From: Sphingopyxis granuli NBRC 100800
GTDB lineage: Bacteria; Pseudomonadota; Alphaproteobacteria; Sphingomonadales; Sphingomonadaceae
NCBI RefSeq assembly: GCF_001591045.1
Contig: NZ_BCUA01000001.1
Location: 123,679 to 187,678, forward strand
Direction: 5' to 3'
Length of the DNA: 64,000 nt
The notes beneath the pieces are model-generated. The model had not been told where the DNA came from, searched no databases, and worked only from the letters and a program-made list of their open reading frames with translations. Made by a program: the position numbers and the translations under genes. Below, piece after piece: positions 25,894 to 34,308 of this stretch (its first letter is position 1; every line of letters starts with the position of its first letter).

Positions 25894-27461
25894 GGCACGA
25901 TCACGATCATGTCCGGATTGGAAGCGGCGTAGGTCAGGGCGTAGGCCATCTCACCCCGCGACTGGGCATGAAGGGTCAGCAGAGGTTGGCCGGCGATAAT
26001 ATCGTCGCCGAGGCTGACATGTAGGCGCATGCCCGCCGCCGGCACGTCCGGAGCGCCGGCAAGCTTTGCCAGACGGGCAATCCGGCGATTATCGATGTGC
26101 GTGACCCGGCCACTGTGGGTTGCCATGATCGGGTGGGTCAGTCTGGCCGTGGGCGGCGTTCGCATTCCGCCCTGTGCTTCGCATATGCGCTGGAATTTCT
26201 TCCAGGCGCTGCCATCGGCCAGCGTCTGTTCGGCGAGCGCCCTTCCCGTCCCTGCCAAAGCCACCTCGCCGATTTCGAGGATGACGCCCGCAAGAATGCA
26301 GGCGCGATCGCGCAGATCCATGGGCGCGTCCGGGTCTCCCGTCAGAACGGCGAGGACATCGCGCGCCTCGAGCGCGGGGCCGATAGCCCTGCCGACCGGC
26401 TGTGTTCCATCGGTCTGGACACAGCGCGTGATAAGGCCGAACCGGCCAGCGACGGTGGTCAGCGTCGCGGCAAGACGTTCGGCGGCGTCTGCGCTGCGAA
26501 CCTTGGCGGTTGGTCCGACCGGGATGTCGAGCACGACATGGGTAGCTCCCGCCGCAATCTTCTTCGACAGGACCGAAGCGATCAATTGTCCTTCGGTGTC
26601 GATGTCGAGCGCGCGCTCCACGCCGATGAAGATGTCATCGGCAGGGCTCAGGCGTACCGCCCCGCCCCAGGCAAGGCATCCGCCTTCGGAGGCCACCACA
26701 CGTTGCATGGCGTCGAGGTCAAGGTCGACCCGGGTGAGCGTCTCCATGGTATCGGCGGTCCCGGCCGGGGACGTAATCGCGCGCGACGATGTCTTGGGCA
26801 TGGTGAGGCCGCAGGCGGCCGCAATGGCGACAATGATCGGCGTCGTCCGGTTGCCGGGCAGTCCCCCGACACTATGCTTGTCGACGACGATCTCGCTCGG
26901 CCAGCGCAAACGGTCGCCGGCGTCGACCATGGCCTTGGTGAGAGAGTAGGTCTCGTCCTCGTCAAAAGGCAGCGCCGCCGTCGCGGTAAGGAAAGCGGCA
27001 AGATGCACATCCGAATAGCGGCCGGCGACAACATCTTCAACGATGCTCCGCAGGGCGGCGGTATTCAGTCTGTGCCCATAGATACGCTGCCGGACGCAGG
27101 TGATCGATTCGAGTGGTGGCGCATGGCCGACCTGGACGATGGTCCCTTCGTCGACACCAAGCGCTTGCCAGGCGGCTTCAGAGAGACCGATCTCGTCCCC
27201 CGCGAGGAACTCGCCATCGACCTGGAAGAGCGTCGCGGCGATCGGCCGACCACCGTTGCGGATATAAATCTGGGTGTGCGCAGCAAGGCCTTCAGCATGA
27301 CAGACCGGACTGTCGCTCCGCATGACAGCGATCAGCTCATGATGCGTGTGAAGGCGCAAACGGCGTGCGCGCGCGAAGGACGGTTCGACCTGGCCTGGGA
27401 CATCGAGAAAGTGTTGCGCCTGCAACGGAGCGGAGAAGCCGCCGGTAGAAACCTCCTTCAC
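25890..27461 (-). CDS. Thymidine/AMP phosphorylase-family protein
   Basis: 523 residues. After a 30-residue leader comes an N-terminal domain of about 85 residues (HTQIYIRNGGRPIAATLFQVDG) characteristic of archaeal AMP phosphorylase-type DeoA proteins. The pyrimidine-phosphorylase core follows: SDVHLAAFLTATAAL, VDKHSVGGLPGNRTTPIIVAIAAACGL, TSSRAITSPAGTADTMETLT and GGAVRLSPADDIFIGVERAL. The 500-residue length fits the AMP-phosphorylase-like group rather than E. coli DeoA (440). Expected reaction: phosphorolysis of a nucleoside (mono)phosphate, releasing base and ribose (bis)phosphate. ATGA overlaps on both sides couple it to the dehydrogenase and PRPP synthetase. Confidence 0.88.
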   Translation of the reverse strand: MKEVSTGGFSAPLQAQHFLDVPGQVEPSFARARRLRLHTHHELIAVMRSDSPVCHAEGLAAHTQIYIRNGGRPIAATLFQVDGEFLAGDEIGLSEAAWQALGVDEGTIVQVGHAPPLESITCVRQRIYGHRLNTAALRSIVEDVVAGRYSDVHLAAFLTATAALPFDEDETYSLTKAMVDAGDRLRWPSEIVVDKHSVGGLPGNRTTPIIVAIAAACGLTMPKTSSRAITSPAGTADTMETLTRVDLDLDAMQRVVASEGGCLAWGGAVRLSPADDIFIGVERALDIDTEGQLIASVLSKKIAAGATHVVLDIPVGPTAKVRSADAAERLAATLTTVAGRFGLITRCVQTDGTQPVGRAIGPALEARDVLAVLTGDPDAPMDLRDRACILAGVILEIGEVALAGTGRALAEQTLADGSAWKKFQRICEAQGGMRTPPTARLTHPIMATHSGRVTHIDNRRIARLAKLAGAPDVPAAGMRLHVSLGDDIIAGQPLLTLHAQSRGEMAYALTYAASNPDMIVIVP

Positions 27462-28495
27462 GTGGCGATGACCACCTTCAGGGCCTGGGAAGCGGCCGCG
27501 TTCGAGAAGGTCTCATAGGCGACGAGGATGTCATCGAGCGCAAAACGGTGGGTAACGAGCTGCTCCGGCTGCAACCGCTTCGCTTCAACCGTCTTGAGAA
27601 GCATCGGTGTGCTGACCGTATCGACAAGACGCGTCGTGATCGTGACGTTGCGTGACCAGAGCTGTTCCAGATGGAGGTCGACTTTCGTGCCGTGCACGCC
27701 GACATTGGCGATCACCCCGCCGGGCGCGACGAGTTCCTCGCACAGACCGAAGGTCGCAGGCACGCCGACCGCCTCGATCGCGGCATCGACGCCCTTGCTA
27801 TCCGTGAGATCGCGAACCAGGCGCACGACGTCTTCACGCGAGCTGTTGAACGTATGCGTGGCGCCGAACCGGCGCGCGACAGCAAGGCGGTTGTCGTCGA
27901 GATCGATCATGATGATGCGAGCCGGCGCATAGAACTGCGCGGTGAGCAGGGTCGCAAGACCGATCGGACCTGCGCCCACGATCGCCACGCTGCTTCCCGG
28001 CGCGACCTTCCCGTTGAGAACCCCGCATTCATAGCCGGTGGGCAGGATGTCGCTGAGCATGACGAGCGCTTCCTCGTCCGCTCCGGCGGGTATCGGATGG
28101 AGGCTGTTGTCGGCATGAGGAATGCGGACGAATTCCGCCTGCGTCCCGTCGATGGTATTGCCCAGGATCCACCCGCCGTCGGCACAGTGCGAATACATCC
28201 CGCGACGGCAATATTCGCAGCGCGCGCAGGAGGTGATGCAGGAGATCAGGACATGATCACCAGCCTTGAAGCTGCCCACCGCAGTGCCCACCTTTTCGAC
28301 GATCCCGACACCTTCATGGCCGAGAATCCGGCCCGGCTCGCAAGTGGTGACATCGCCCTTGAGAATGTGCAGGTCGGTGCCGCAAATCGTCGTTTTCGTG
28401 ACCCGCACAATCGCGTCGGTCGGCGCCTGCAGGTCGGGCTTGGGGCGTTCGTCGAGGCTTTTCTGGCCAGGACCGTGATAAACCAGGGCTTTCAT
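27458..28495 (-). CDS. Zinc-dependent alcohol dehydrogenase (threonine dehydrogenase-like)
   Basis: 345 residues from ATG 28495, preceded by GGAGG at five bases; an ATG 18 bases upstream has weaker support. Motifs: CGTDLHILKGD (catalytic zinc Cys), GHEGVGIVEKVG, the structural-zinc cluster CARCEYCRRGMYSHC, and the Rossmann loop AIVGAGPIGLATLLT with an acidic residue (DLDD) for NAD. It is the first gene of the ATGA-coupled set with the phosphorylase and PRPP synthetase. Substrate unknown; family members oxidise or reduce short alcohols and aldehydes. Confidence 0.88.
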   Translation of the reverse strand: MKALVYHGPGQKSLDERPKPDLQAPTDAIVRVTKTTICGTDLHILKGDVTTCEPGRILGHEGVGIVEKVGTAVGSFKAGDHVLISCITSCARCEYCRRGMYSHCADGGWILGNTIDGTQAEFVRIPHADNSLHPIPAGADEEALVMLSDILPTGYECGVLNGKVAPGSSVAIVGAGPIGLATLLTAQFYAPARIIMIDLDDNRLAVARRFGATHTFNSSREDVVRLVRDLTDSKGVDAAIEAVGVPATFGLCEELVAPGGVIANVGVHGTKVDLHLEQLWSRNVTITTRLVDTVSTPMLLKTVEAKRLQPEQLVTHRFALDDILVAYETFSNAAASQALKVVIAT

Positions 28496-28533
28496 GGCAT
28501 CCTCCATTCGCAATCTTTCACGATTGCCGATCG

Positions 28534-29370
28534 TCAGTGTACGAAGACGATCGGCAATCGCTGGCGCGCGAGGAGTTCGCGCGTCACGCCGCCCAGCACA
28601 AATTCCACGGCTCGCGAGCGCCCATAGCCCCCGATGACGAGCACGTCAGCGCGCTGCTCGAACGCGAAGTTCTGCAGAGCATCTGACGTTCCATGCTCCG
28701 CTGAAGCAATGGCGTGCACGGCAGCATTGTGGCCATGGCGGGTGAGATGGCGGGCGATCTGAACTCCCGGCACGGGCTGGTCGGATTTATAGCCGTCAAG
28801 TGCATCTACGATGACGACATCGACCGCCGCGCCAGGTTCGGCCAGATCGAGGATCGCCCGTGCAGCCCGAAAAGCTTCAAGCGACGCGTTCCATCCAAGC
28901 GCGGCATGGGTGATGGGCGCCGGCTTCCAGGTCCCCGGCATCACCATTGTCGGCACGCCCGCGAACATGAGCGCCTCGGTGATGTGGCGGCGCAGACCAT
29001 CGCTCTGCCAGCCACCAAGTCCGGGGATGAGGGCGATATCGGCATGCTGCCCTTCCGCCTTGGCAAGGCCGGGGAGAAGGCCGGGTGCTTCGAACAGCGC
29101 GTGAACCTCGACGTGAACCGGCGCGCCTTCCGCACGCTTGCGAACCGCCGCGACATGCTCTTTGCGTTGGGCGTCCGACACCTCCATGGCTGTGGCATAG
29201 GCCATCGGATCGACTGCTGCCGCCCAGGCGAGGTTTTCGGTCACGACGACGATCGTCAGCGCCGCGTCATAGAGACCCGCATAAGCGACCGCCTGATCGA
29301 CCCCTGTCAGCGAGGAAGCTGTGCCGTCGACAACGGCGAGCACGTCCCTGATCGATGTGTTCTTGCTCAT
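28534..29370 (-). CDS. Universal stress protein, two-domain
   Basis: 278 residues from the ATG of MSKNTSIRDVLAVVDG; the upstream extension has no coding character. The second half has AALGWNASLEAFRAARAILD and the loop GGYGRSRAVEFVLGGVTRELL. Paralogue of 24103-24924 and 16857-17684. A FixJ-like site lies 35-54 bp before the start. The dehydrogenase-phosphorylase-PRPP synthetase genes follow 38 bp downstream, so this promoter may drive all four. Confidence 0.9.
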   Translation of the reverse strand: MSKNTSIRDVLAVVDGTASSLTGVDQAVAYAGLYDAALTIVVVTENLAWAAAVDPMAYATAMEVSDAQRKEHVAAVRKRAEGAPVHVEVHALFEAPGLLPGLAKAEGQHADIALIPGLGGWQSDGLRRHITEALMFAGVPTMVMPGTWKPAPITHAALGWNASLEAFRAARAILDLAEPGAAVDVVIVDALDGYKSDQPVPGVQIARHLTRHGHNAAVHAIASAEHGTSDALQNFAFEQRADVLVIGGYGRSRAVEFVLGGVTRELLARQRLPIVFVH

Positions 29371-29404
29371 GGTCGCATCATCGTTCCGAACGATCGGCGT
29401 CGCA

Positions 29405-29424
29405 CTCCGTAACATTACCAAGGG
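29405..29424 (-). promoter_or_regulatory. FixJ-box-like site upstream of Usp operon
   Basis: Minus strand GGTAATGTTACGGAG, starting about 35 bp before the Usp ATG at 29370. It aligns with the Hsp20 upstream site (GGGAAAGTTACGTAG) at 11 of 15 positions. Confidence 0.45.
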
Positions 29425-29456
29425 CCGCCCAGACGCCGGCCAGACCGCGAACTGTG

Positions 29457-30482
29457 CTAGAATCGTTCCTGGCGTTGATAATCTCCCGGTTCTCCGGGGA
29501 GGAGAACGGCCGCGCCGACCAACGCCCCTGCGCGAAGGCGCTCAAGGGCAATGTTGGCGTCGACGAGGGGGAAAGCGGTCGTGACCGACTTAACCCGAGC
29601 CTTTTGTACAACCTTGAAAAAACTCGTCCCGTCGTCGCGGGTGAGATTTGCAACCGAGGCGATCGTACGTTCGCCCCAAAGATCAGCATAAGGGAACGCA
29701 GGGATGTCGCTCATGTGGATACCGGCGCAGATGACCCGCCCGCCCTTGCGGGTAGCGCGGAGCGCGGCAGGGACCAACGCGCCGACCGGCGCGAAGATGA
29801 GCGCGGCATCGAGCTCCGCAGGGGCCGGTTCGTCCGATGATCCAGCCCACATGCAGCCAAGCGACCGCGCAAAGTCCTGACCTTCGCTATCGCCCGCTTT
29901 GGTGAAGGCGTAGACGTCCCTGCCCTGCCAGATGGCGATCTGCGCGATGAGATGCGCCGCGGCGCCAAAACCATAGAGTCCGATGCGCCGCCCGTCGTCG
30001 GCGGCGCGCAGCGAGCGCCAGCCGATGAGGCCGGCGCAAAGCAGCGGCGCAGCCTCCTCGTCCGCGTATGAAGCGGGAATATGGAAGCAGAAATGAGCGT
30101 CGGCAACGGCATGGGTCGCATAGCCTCCGTCTCGCGTACATCCGGTAAAGCCGGGCGTGTCGCACAGATTCTCACGCCCGGAGCGGCAATAGTCACAGCG
30201 CCCGCAGCTATGCCCCAGCCACGGAACGCCCACCCGGTCGCCCGGCAGGAAGCCGGTCACCCCTTCCCCCAACGCGGCGACGATCCCGACAATCTCATGG
30301 CCCGGGATAATCGGAAGCGCGGCGGTCACTTCACCGTCGACAATGTGGAGGTCAGTCCGGCAGACACCGCAGGCGGTCACCTTGATAAGCAGTTCCCCTG
30401 GTCCCGGGTCTGGAAGCGCGCGGGCGACAAGTCGAAGCGGGCCGCCCACTGCACCGAGTTCCATCGCCCACATATCCGTCAT
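29457..30482 (-). CDS. Zinc-binding alcohol dehydrogenase family protein (AdhP-like)
   Basis: 341 residues from ATG 30482 (MTDMWAMELG), with AAAGGA upstream; a 26-residue longer start is possible. Motifs: CGVCRTDLHIVDGEV, GHEIVGIVAALG, CGRCDYCRSGRENLC for the structural zinc, and YGFGAAAHLIAQIA in place of the usual GxGGLG coenzyme loop, typical of the propanol-preferring dehydrogenase subgroup. It begins 37 bp after the GNAT gene and is probably co-transcribed with it. A fermentative or aldehyde-detoxifying role suits the anaerobic context. Confidence 0.88.
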   Translation of the reverse strand: MTDMWAMELGAVGGPLRLVARALPDPGPGELLIKVTACGVCRTDLHIVDGEVTAALPIIPGHEIVGIVAALGEGVTGFLPGDRVGVPWLGHSCGRCDYCRSGRENLCDTPGFTGCTRDGGYATHAVADAHFCFHIPASYADEEAAPLLCAGLIGWRSLRAADDGRRIGLYGFGAAAHLIAQIAIWQGRDVYAFTKAGDSEGQDFARSLGCMWAGSSDEPAPAELDAALIFAPVGALVPAALRATRKGGRVICAGIHMSDIPAFPYADLWGERTIASVANLTRDDGTSFFKVVQKARVKSVTTAFPLVDANIALERLRAGALVGAAVLLPGEPGDYQRQERF

Positions 30483-30519
30483 CGCAAGGCATCCTTTCGA
30501 AGGTGCCATAATCAGTCCA

Positions 30520-31035
30520 TCATTGAAGCTGCTTTGATACAATGACGAGGGTGGCATCATCCGGATAGGCCTTCACCGTGAAACCTGAATCCCGCTCCAC
30601 TTCGATCGCCTTCTGGTTCAGCCGGCTTTCGACAGCCTCCAGCGTGCGGCAGCCCCGCGTCTTCGCATGATCCGCGGCGCGGTTGAGAAGCGTCCAGCCT
30701 ACGCCTTGATGCTTGTAGTCCGCGCGAACCGCGATCGCGACTTCAGCACGCTCCCCCGCTGGTTCGATCGCGATCATGGCTGATCCAACTAGCGCCCCGT
30801 CATCGACGAAGGCCAGGAAATCCTCCGTCTGCTTGTGGTCGACATCGATCATGGAGGCGATCTGGTCGTCGGAGACCCTGAGCATTGCCGTGAGGAAACG
30901 GAAGCGCAGATCTTCGGGGGTGACCTTGTCGAAAAAATCTCTGAGCAAAGGTCCGTCGTCGCGCGTGACCGGCCGCAAGGACAGGCTCAGCCCCGATCGG
31001 GTCACCACCTCGGTGAAGGACGGGATATCGGACAT
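30520..31035 (-). CDS. GNAT-family N-acetyltransferase
   Basis: 171 residues. GNAT features: SLSLRPVTRDDGPLLRDFF at the start, GSAMIAIEP, AEVAIAVRADYKHQGVGWTLL (the acetyl-CoA binding Q/R-x-x-G-x-G/A loop) and GCRTLEAVESRLNQKAIEVERDSGF. Its resemblance to the acetyltransferase domain of protein lysine acetyltransferases (Pat/YfiQ-like) is suggestive, which would fit next to Pta/AckA-type acetyl metabolism, but it lacks the CoA-synthetase-like or cyclic-nucleotide domain. First gene of a pair with the dehydrogenase. Confidence 0.85.
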   Translation of the reverse strand: MSDIPSFTEVVTRSGLSLSLRPVTRDDGPLLRDFFDKVTPEDLRFRFLTAMLRVSDDQIASMIDVDHKQTEDFLAFVDDGALVGSAMIAIEPAGERAEVAIAVRADYKHQGVGWTLLNRAADHAKTRGCRTLEAVESRLNQKAIEVERDSGFTVKAYPDDATLVIVSKQLQ

Positions 31036-31339
31036 ACGATCACCTCATCTTCGATGTTGGTCCATGCGGAAAGGACGATACGCTTCCGGCACCATCGGGC
31101 GCGTCGTTGCGCTTACGAGCGCAATTCCGCAGCATGGTCAGCCAGGCTGACGAATCCTTTGCTGGCGACGCGATCGGGAGGATAGCCGAGCGTTGAACTC
31201 AATGGGCTTGGGAAGTTTACGTAACCGAATCCGCAGCTCGCCGCCTGCAGTGAAGTGACAACGGTGATGGCCCATCCACCGGATCCATCTTACACCATTG
31301 CTCGCTTAGGCTCATGAGGAGTACAGCTTGATCAATCCG
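31036..31339. other. 304-bp intergenic region upstream of the GNAT gene
   Basis: No gene is supported. It contains the FixJ-like site at about 31210-31226, some 175 bp before the GNAT start, and otherwise nothing that I can identify. Confidence 0.4.
31210..31226. promoter_or_regulatory. FixJ-box-like site, near-consensus
   Basis: GGGAAGTTTACGTAACC in the interval between the CBS gene end and the GNAT gene start. It matches the island consensus well, but the distance to the GNAT start (about 175 bp) is larger than at other sites. Confidence 0.45.
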
Positions 31340-31759
31340 TCATTCGTCCAGAAGGGTCCGGAGAATGTCGGCCCGGCTGATGAGTCCGACCAGCTTGCCG
31401 TTCGAAATCACCGGCAGTCGCTTGACGCCGTGCCGCTCCATCAGGCCGATCGCATCGGTGAGCGAAACATCGCCGTCGACCGTCACCAGCTCGGTCGACA
31501 TGAGCTCTCCAACCCGCGTTGAATCCAGTGCATCCCTGCGGACTTCCCGCCCAGCATCGAACAACGAGTCCAGCCGAAACGAATCCGTTGCCTTCCGGAA
31601 GAAATCGCCTTCGGAAATGAGGCCATGAAGTTCGCCGTCCCGATCCACCACCGGCAACGCGCTGATGTTGTGGTTACCCATGCATCGGATTGCTTCCGCC
31701 AGGGAACTTTCTGGGGTGACGGTGGCCGCCCCGAGTGTCATGATGTCGCTCGCTTTCAT
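31340..31759 (-). CDS. CBS-pair domain protein
   Basis: 139 residues made almost entirely of two CBS motifs: MKASDIMTLGAATVTPESSL to GLISEGDFFRKA, then VGELMSTELVTVDGDVSLTD to GLISRADILRTLLDE. CBS pairs bind adenine nucleotides and act as energy sensors. Stand-alone CBS proteins such as mycobacterial Hrp1 (Rv2626c) are hypoxia-induced. A FixJ-like site sits 64-78 bp upstream of the ATG. Confidence 0.92.
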   Translation of the reverse strand: MKASDIMTLGAATVTPESSLAEAIRCMGNHNISALPVVDRDGELHGLISEGDFFRKATDSFRLDSLFDAGREVRRDALDSTRVGELMSTELVTVDGDVSLTDAIGLMERHGVKRLPVISNGKLVGLISRADILRTLLDE

Positions 31760-31822
31760 GCCCTTGGTCCTTCCGCTTTCAAATCCTGATCATCACTGAA
31801 GTCCTGCAACCTGACGATCGGT

Positions 31823-31837
31823 CTCGTATAGGTTCCG
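31823..31837 (-). promoter_or_regulatory. FixJ-box-like site upstream of CBS gene
   Basis: Minus strand CGGAACCTATACGAG, 64-78 bp before the CBS ATG. It aligns with the DUF465 site (GGGAACCTACTTATG) over the GGAACCTA block. Confidence 0.45.
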
Positions 31838-31938
31838 TTGCTGGTCAGGTTCACTCCTGAGGGCGACGGTCCTTTTCATGACAAAGGTTTTCCCGCGTCC
31901 CGCGCACTCGGAAAATGACGGTTCGTGTCCCTTTCGGC

Positions 31939-32331
31939 TCAGGCATTGGTCTCGACATTGTTCGCAGCCGGCACAGCAGCAGCGCCGGCGGCAGTATTGG
32001 CGAAGGCCTGGAGCGGCGACAGGAAGAAGGCGCGCAGAGGCTCAAAGGCGACGGACAACTGCGCCGTCTCGCTTTCCGGCGAGAAGAGATCCCCGGCGGT
32101 CTCCTGCCATTCTTCGAACGCCGCCTTTGTGTCGGTGGCGAGAGCCAAACGGTTCTGCTCCACCTCCTGAGCAACTTCAGAAAATTTTCCCGGCTCGAAG
32201 AAGGCGCCCAGCGCATGCGCCCCGATCGCGGCCTGCCGCGCCCCGGTCGTGCGGGCGATGTCAAAGAACCTCAGCGCGAGTTGACGGTTGGCGCCGGCGA
32301 TGGCCACGACCTGATCGAGTGGGAATGTCAT
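31939..32331 (-). CDS. Phasin-family protein
   Basis: 130 residues from ATG 32331 with AAAAGGA upstream. An amphipathic helical protein: MTFPLDQVVAIAGANRQLAL, RFFDIARTTGARQAAIGAHAL, FEEWQETAGDLFSPE, then an Ala-rich tail AFANTAAGAAAVPAANNVETNA. The pattern fits phasins (Phasin_2 type) that coat PHB granules. It is divergent from phaC, with a shared FixJ-like site in between. Confidence 0.8.
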   Translation of the reverse strand: MTFPLDQVVAIAGANRQLALRFFDIARTTGARQAAIGAHALGAFFEPGKFSEVAQEVEQNRLALATDTKAAFEEWQETAGDLFSPESETAQLSVAFEPLRAFFLSPLQAFANTAAGAAAVPAANNVETNA

Positions 32332-32465
32332 CGTTGGATCCTTTTCATCATGATATCCGCGAGACGCGCCTGTCATCGGGCCGCAACCATCGGTTGCGAT
32401 CATATGCAGGCCCTCTCCCACGGAAACGCAGTCTCTTTACCCTGATTGGTTCCATGCGAAGAATT

Positions 32466-32481
32466 GGGATGTATACGTATC
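32466..32481 (+). promoter_or_regulatory. FixJ-box-like site in phasin-phaC divergent promoter
   Basis: GGGATGTATACGTATC, 63-78 bp before ATG 32544 of phaC and about 135 bp from the phasin start. The TATACGTATC part is itself nearly palindromic, so it could serve both genes. Confidence 0.45.
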
Positions 32482-32543
32482 GGTCGGCCGCTGCCGATCG
32501 GATAGGTGCACAACAGGCTAAAGCATGACCCACGCGCGGCAGG

Positions 32544-34304
32544 TTGATGATGAATGACATACAGCATGTTGCCGCCGACCCGCTCGACGGCATCAGCCAG
32601 ACCCTCGATCGTGCGGCTGCGGTTGGCATCGCGCAGCTGACGCACGGGCTATCGCCGGTGACGATGGTCCTCGCGGCAACCGACTGGATGTTGCACCTCG
32701 CCAGCGCCCCCGGCAAGCAATTGCAACTGGGCGCCAAGGCCGCAAGAAAATGCTGGCGCTTGTCCGATTATATCGGACGAAGCCTCAGCGATCCTGCTGC
32801 CGCCCCCGCGATCGAACCTCTGCCCCAGGACCGCCGGTTCACCGATCCGGCATGGAAGGAGCCGCCCTTCAATCTGATTGTCCAGGCTTTCTTGCTGAAC
32901 CAGCAGTGGTGGCACGCCGCGACCACCGGGATCGGCGGGGTGAGCAGGCACCACGAAGACATCGCCGAGTTCGCGGCCCGGCAAATCCTCGATGTCTTCG
33001 CGCCAACCAATTTCCTTGCCACCAATCCGGTCCTGCAGCGCAAGATCGTCGAAACCGGCGGGCGGTGCGTCGTCGATGGCTTCCGCAACCTCATGGAGGA
33101 CATGCAGCGCCTGGCGCGCGGCGAGCCGCCCGTGGGCGCGGAGGACTTCCCGGTGGGCGAGAAAGTCGCGACCGCCAAAGGGAAAGTCGTCTATCGCAAC
33201 GCGCTCATCGAACTCATCCAGTATGAGCCCACGACGGAGACAGTGCGGCCCGAACCGATCCTGGTCATCCCCGCCTGGATCATGAAATACTATATCCTCG
33301 ACCTCTCGCCCGAGAATTCGCTGGTGCGCTGGCTGACAGGTCAGGGCTTCACCGTCTTCATGATCTCCTGGCGTAATCCCGGAAAACAGGATCGCGACCT
33401 CGATCTCGAAGCCTATCGCCGGCTTGGGCCGATGGCCGCGCTGGACGCGATCGACACGATCACGGGCGGTCAGAAGGTGCACGCCGCCGGCTACTGTCTT
33501 GGTGGCACGCTGCTGTCGATCGCCGCGGCAGCAATGGCACGAGACGGTGACGAGCGGCTCGCCAGCGTCACCCTGCTGGCGGCCCAGACCGAGTTCAGCG
33601 AACCGGGCGAACTCGGCCTGTTTATCGACGAAGCCCAACTCAACATACTCGACAACATGATGTGGGGCCGCGGCTATCTCGACGGCGCGCAGATGGGTGG
33701 CGCGTTTCAGATCTTGCGGTCGAACGATCTCGTCTGGTCGCGCGTGCTCGGCACTTACCTCATGGGTGAACGTGAACCGATGAGCGACCTTATGGCCTGG
33801 AACGCCGACGCAACGCGCATGCCCTATCGCATGCACAGCGAATATCTGAACCGCCTGTTCCTGAACGACGATCTGGCCGAAGGGAAATACAAGGTCGATG
33901 ACCGCACGATCACGCTGTCGGCGATCGATAAACCCATGTTCGTGGTCGGCACCGAGCGCGACCACGTCGCTCCATGGCGTTCGGTTCACAAGATTCACCT
34001 GCTGACCGGCGCGGAGATTACTTTCGTGCTCACCAGCGGCGGGCATAACGCCGGGATCGTTTCCGAACCGGGTCACAAGGGCCGCTCCTATCGTGTGATG
34101 ACGCGTGAGGCGTGCGGACCATCCTATGATCCCGAGGCGTGGCTGGAACGAACGGAGGACAAGACGGGGTCCTGGTGGACCGAGTGGGGCGCCTGGCTCA
34201 CGGCTCGCTCGGGAACGCTGAGCGCGCCCCCGGCCATGGGCGCGCCCGACAAGGGCTTCACGCCCCTTGCCGACGCGCCCGGCCTATATGTCCTGGAGAA
34301 ATAA
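32544..34304 (+). CDS. phaC: Class I poly(3-hydroxyalkanoate) synthase
   Basis: 586 residues. Lipase-like box AGYCLGGTLL with the catalytic Cys, Asp in VVGTERDHVAPW, His in TSGGHNAGIV, and the conserved FWWAA-equivalent WMKYYILDLSP and PGLYVLEK end. The length matches class I PhaC (about 590). It polymerises (R)-3-hydroxyacyl-CoA into PHB in cytoplasmic granules. It is followed four bases later by the MaoC-Pta and AckA genes, tying storage polymer synthesis to acetyl-CoA overflow. Alternative starts at the first and second ATG differ by one residue. Confidence 0.95.
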   Translation: MMMNDIQHVAADPLDGISQTLDRAAAVGIAQLTHGLSPVTMVLAATDWMLHLASAPGKQLQLGAKAARKCWRLSDYIGRSLSDPAAAPAIEPLPQDRRFTDPAWKEPPFNLIVQAFLLNQQWWHAATTGIGGVSRHHEDIAEFAARQILDVFAPTNFLATNPVLQRKIVETGGRCVVDGFRNLMEDMQRLARGEPPVGAEDFPVGEKVATAKGKVVYRNALIELIQYEPTTETVRPEPILVIPAWIMKYYILDLSPENSLVRWLTGQGFTVFMISWRNPGKQDRDLDLEAYRRLGPMAALDAIDTITGGQKVHAAGYCLGGTLLSIAAAAMARDGDERLASVTLLAAQTEFSEPGELGLFIDEAQLNILDNMMWGRGYLDGAQMGGAFQILRSNDLVWSRVLGTYLMGEREPMSDLMAWNADATRMPYRMHSEYLNRLFLNDDLAEGKYKVDDRTITLSAIDKPMFVVGTERDHVAPWRSVHKIHLLTGAEITFVLTSGGHNAGIVSEPGHKGRSYRVMTREACGPSYDPEAWLERTEDKTGSWWTEWGAWLTARSGTLSAPPAMGAPDKGFTPLADAPGLYVLEK

Positions 34305-34308
34305 GCGA

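Noticed and set aside
25890..27461. Complete archaeal-type AMP pathway with RuBisCO
   Set aside because: The phosphorylase is of the right type, but no RuBisCO or ribose-1,5-bisphosphate isomerase is in the window.
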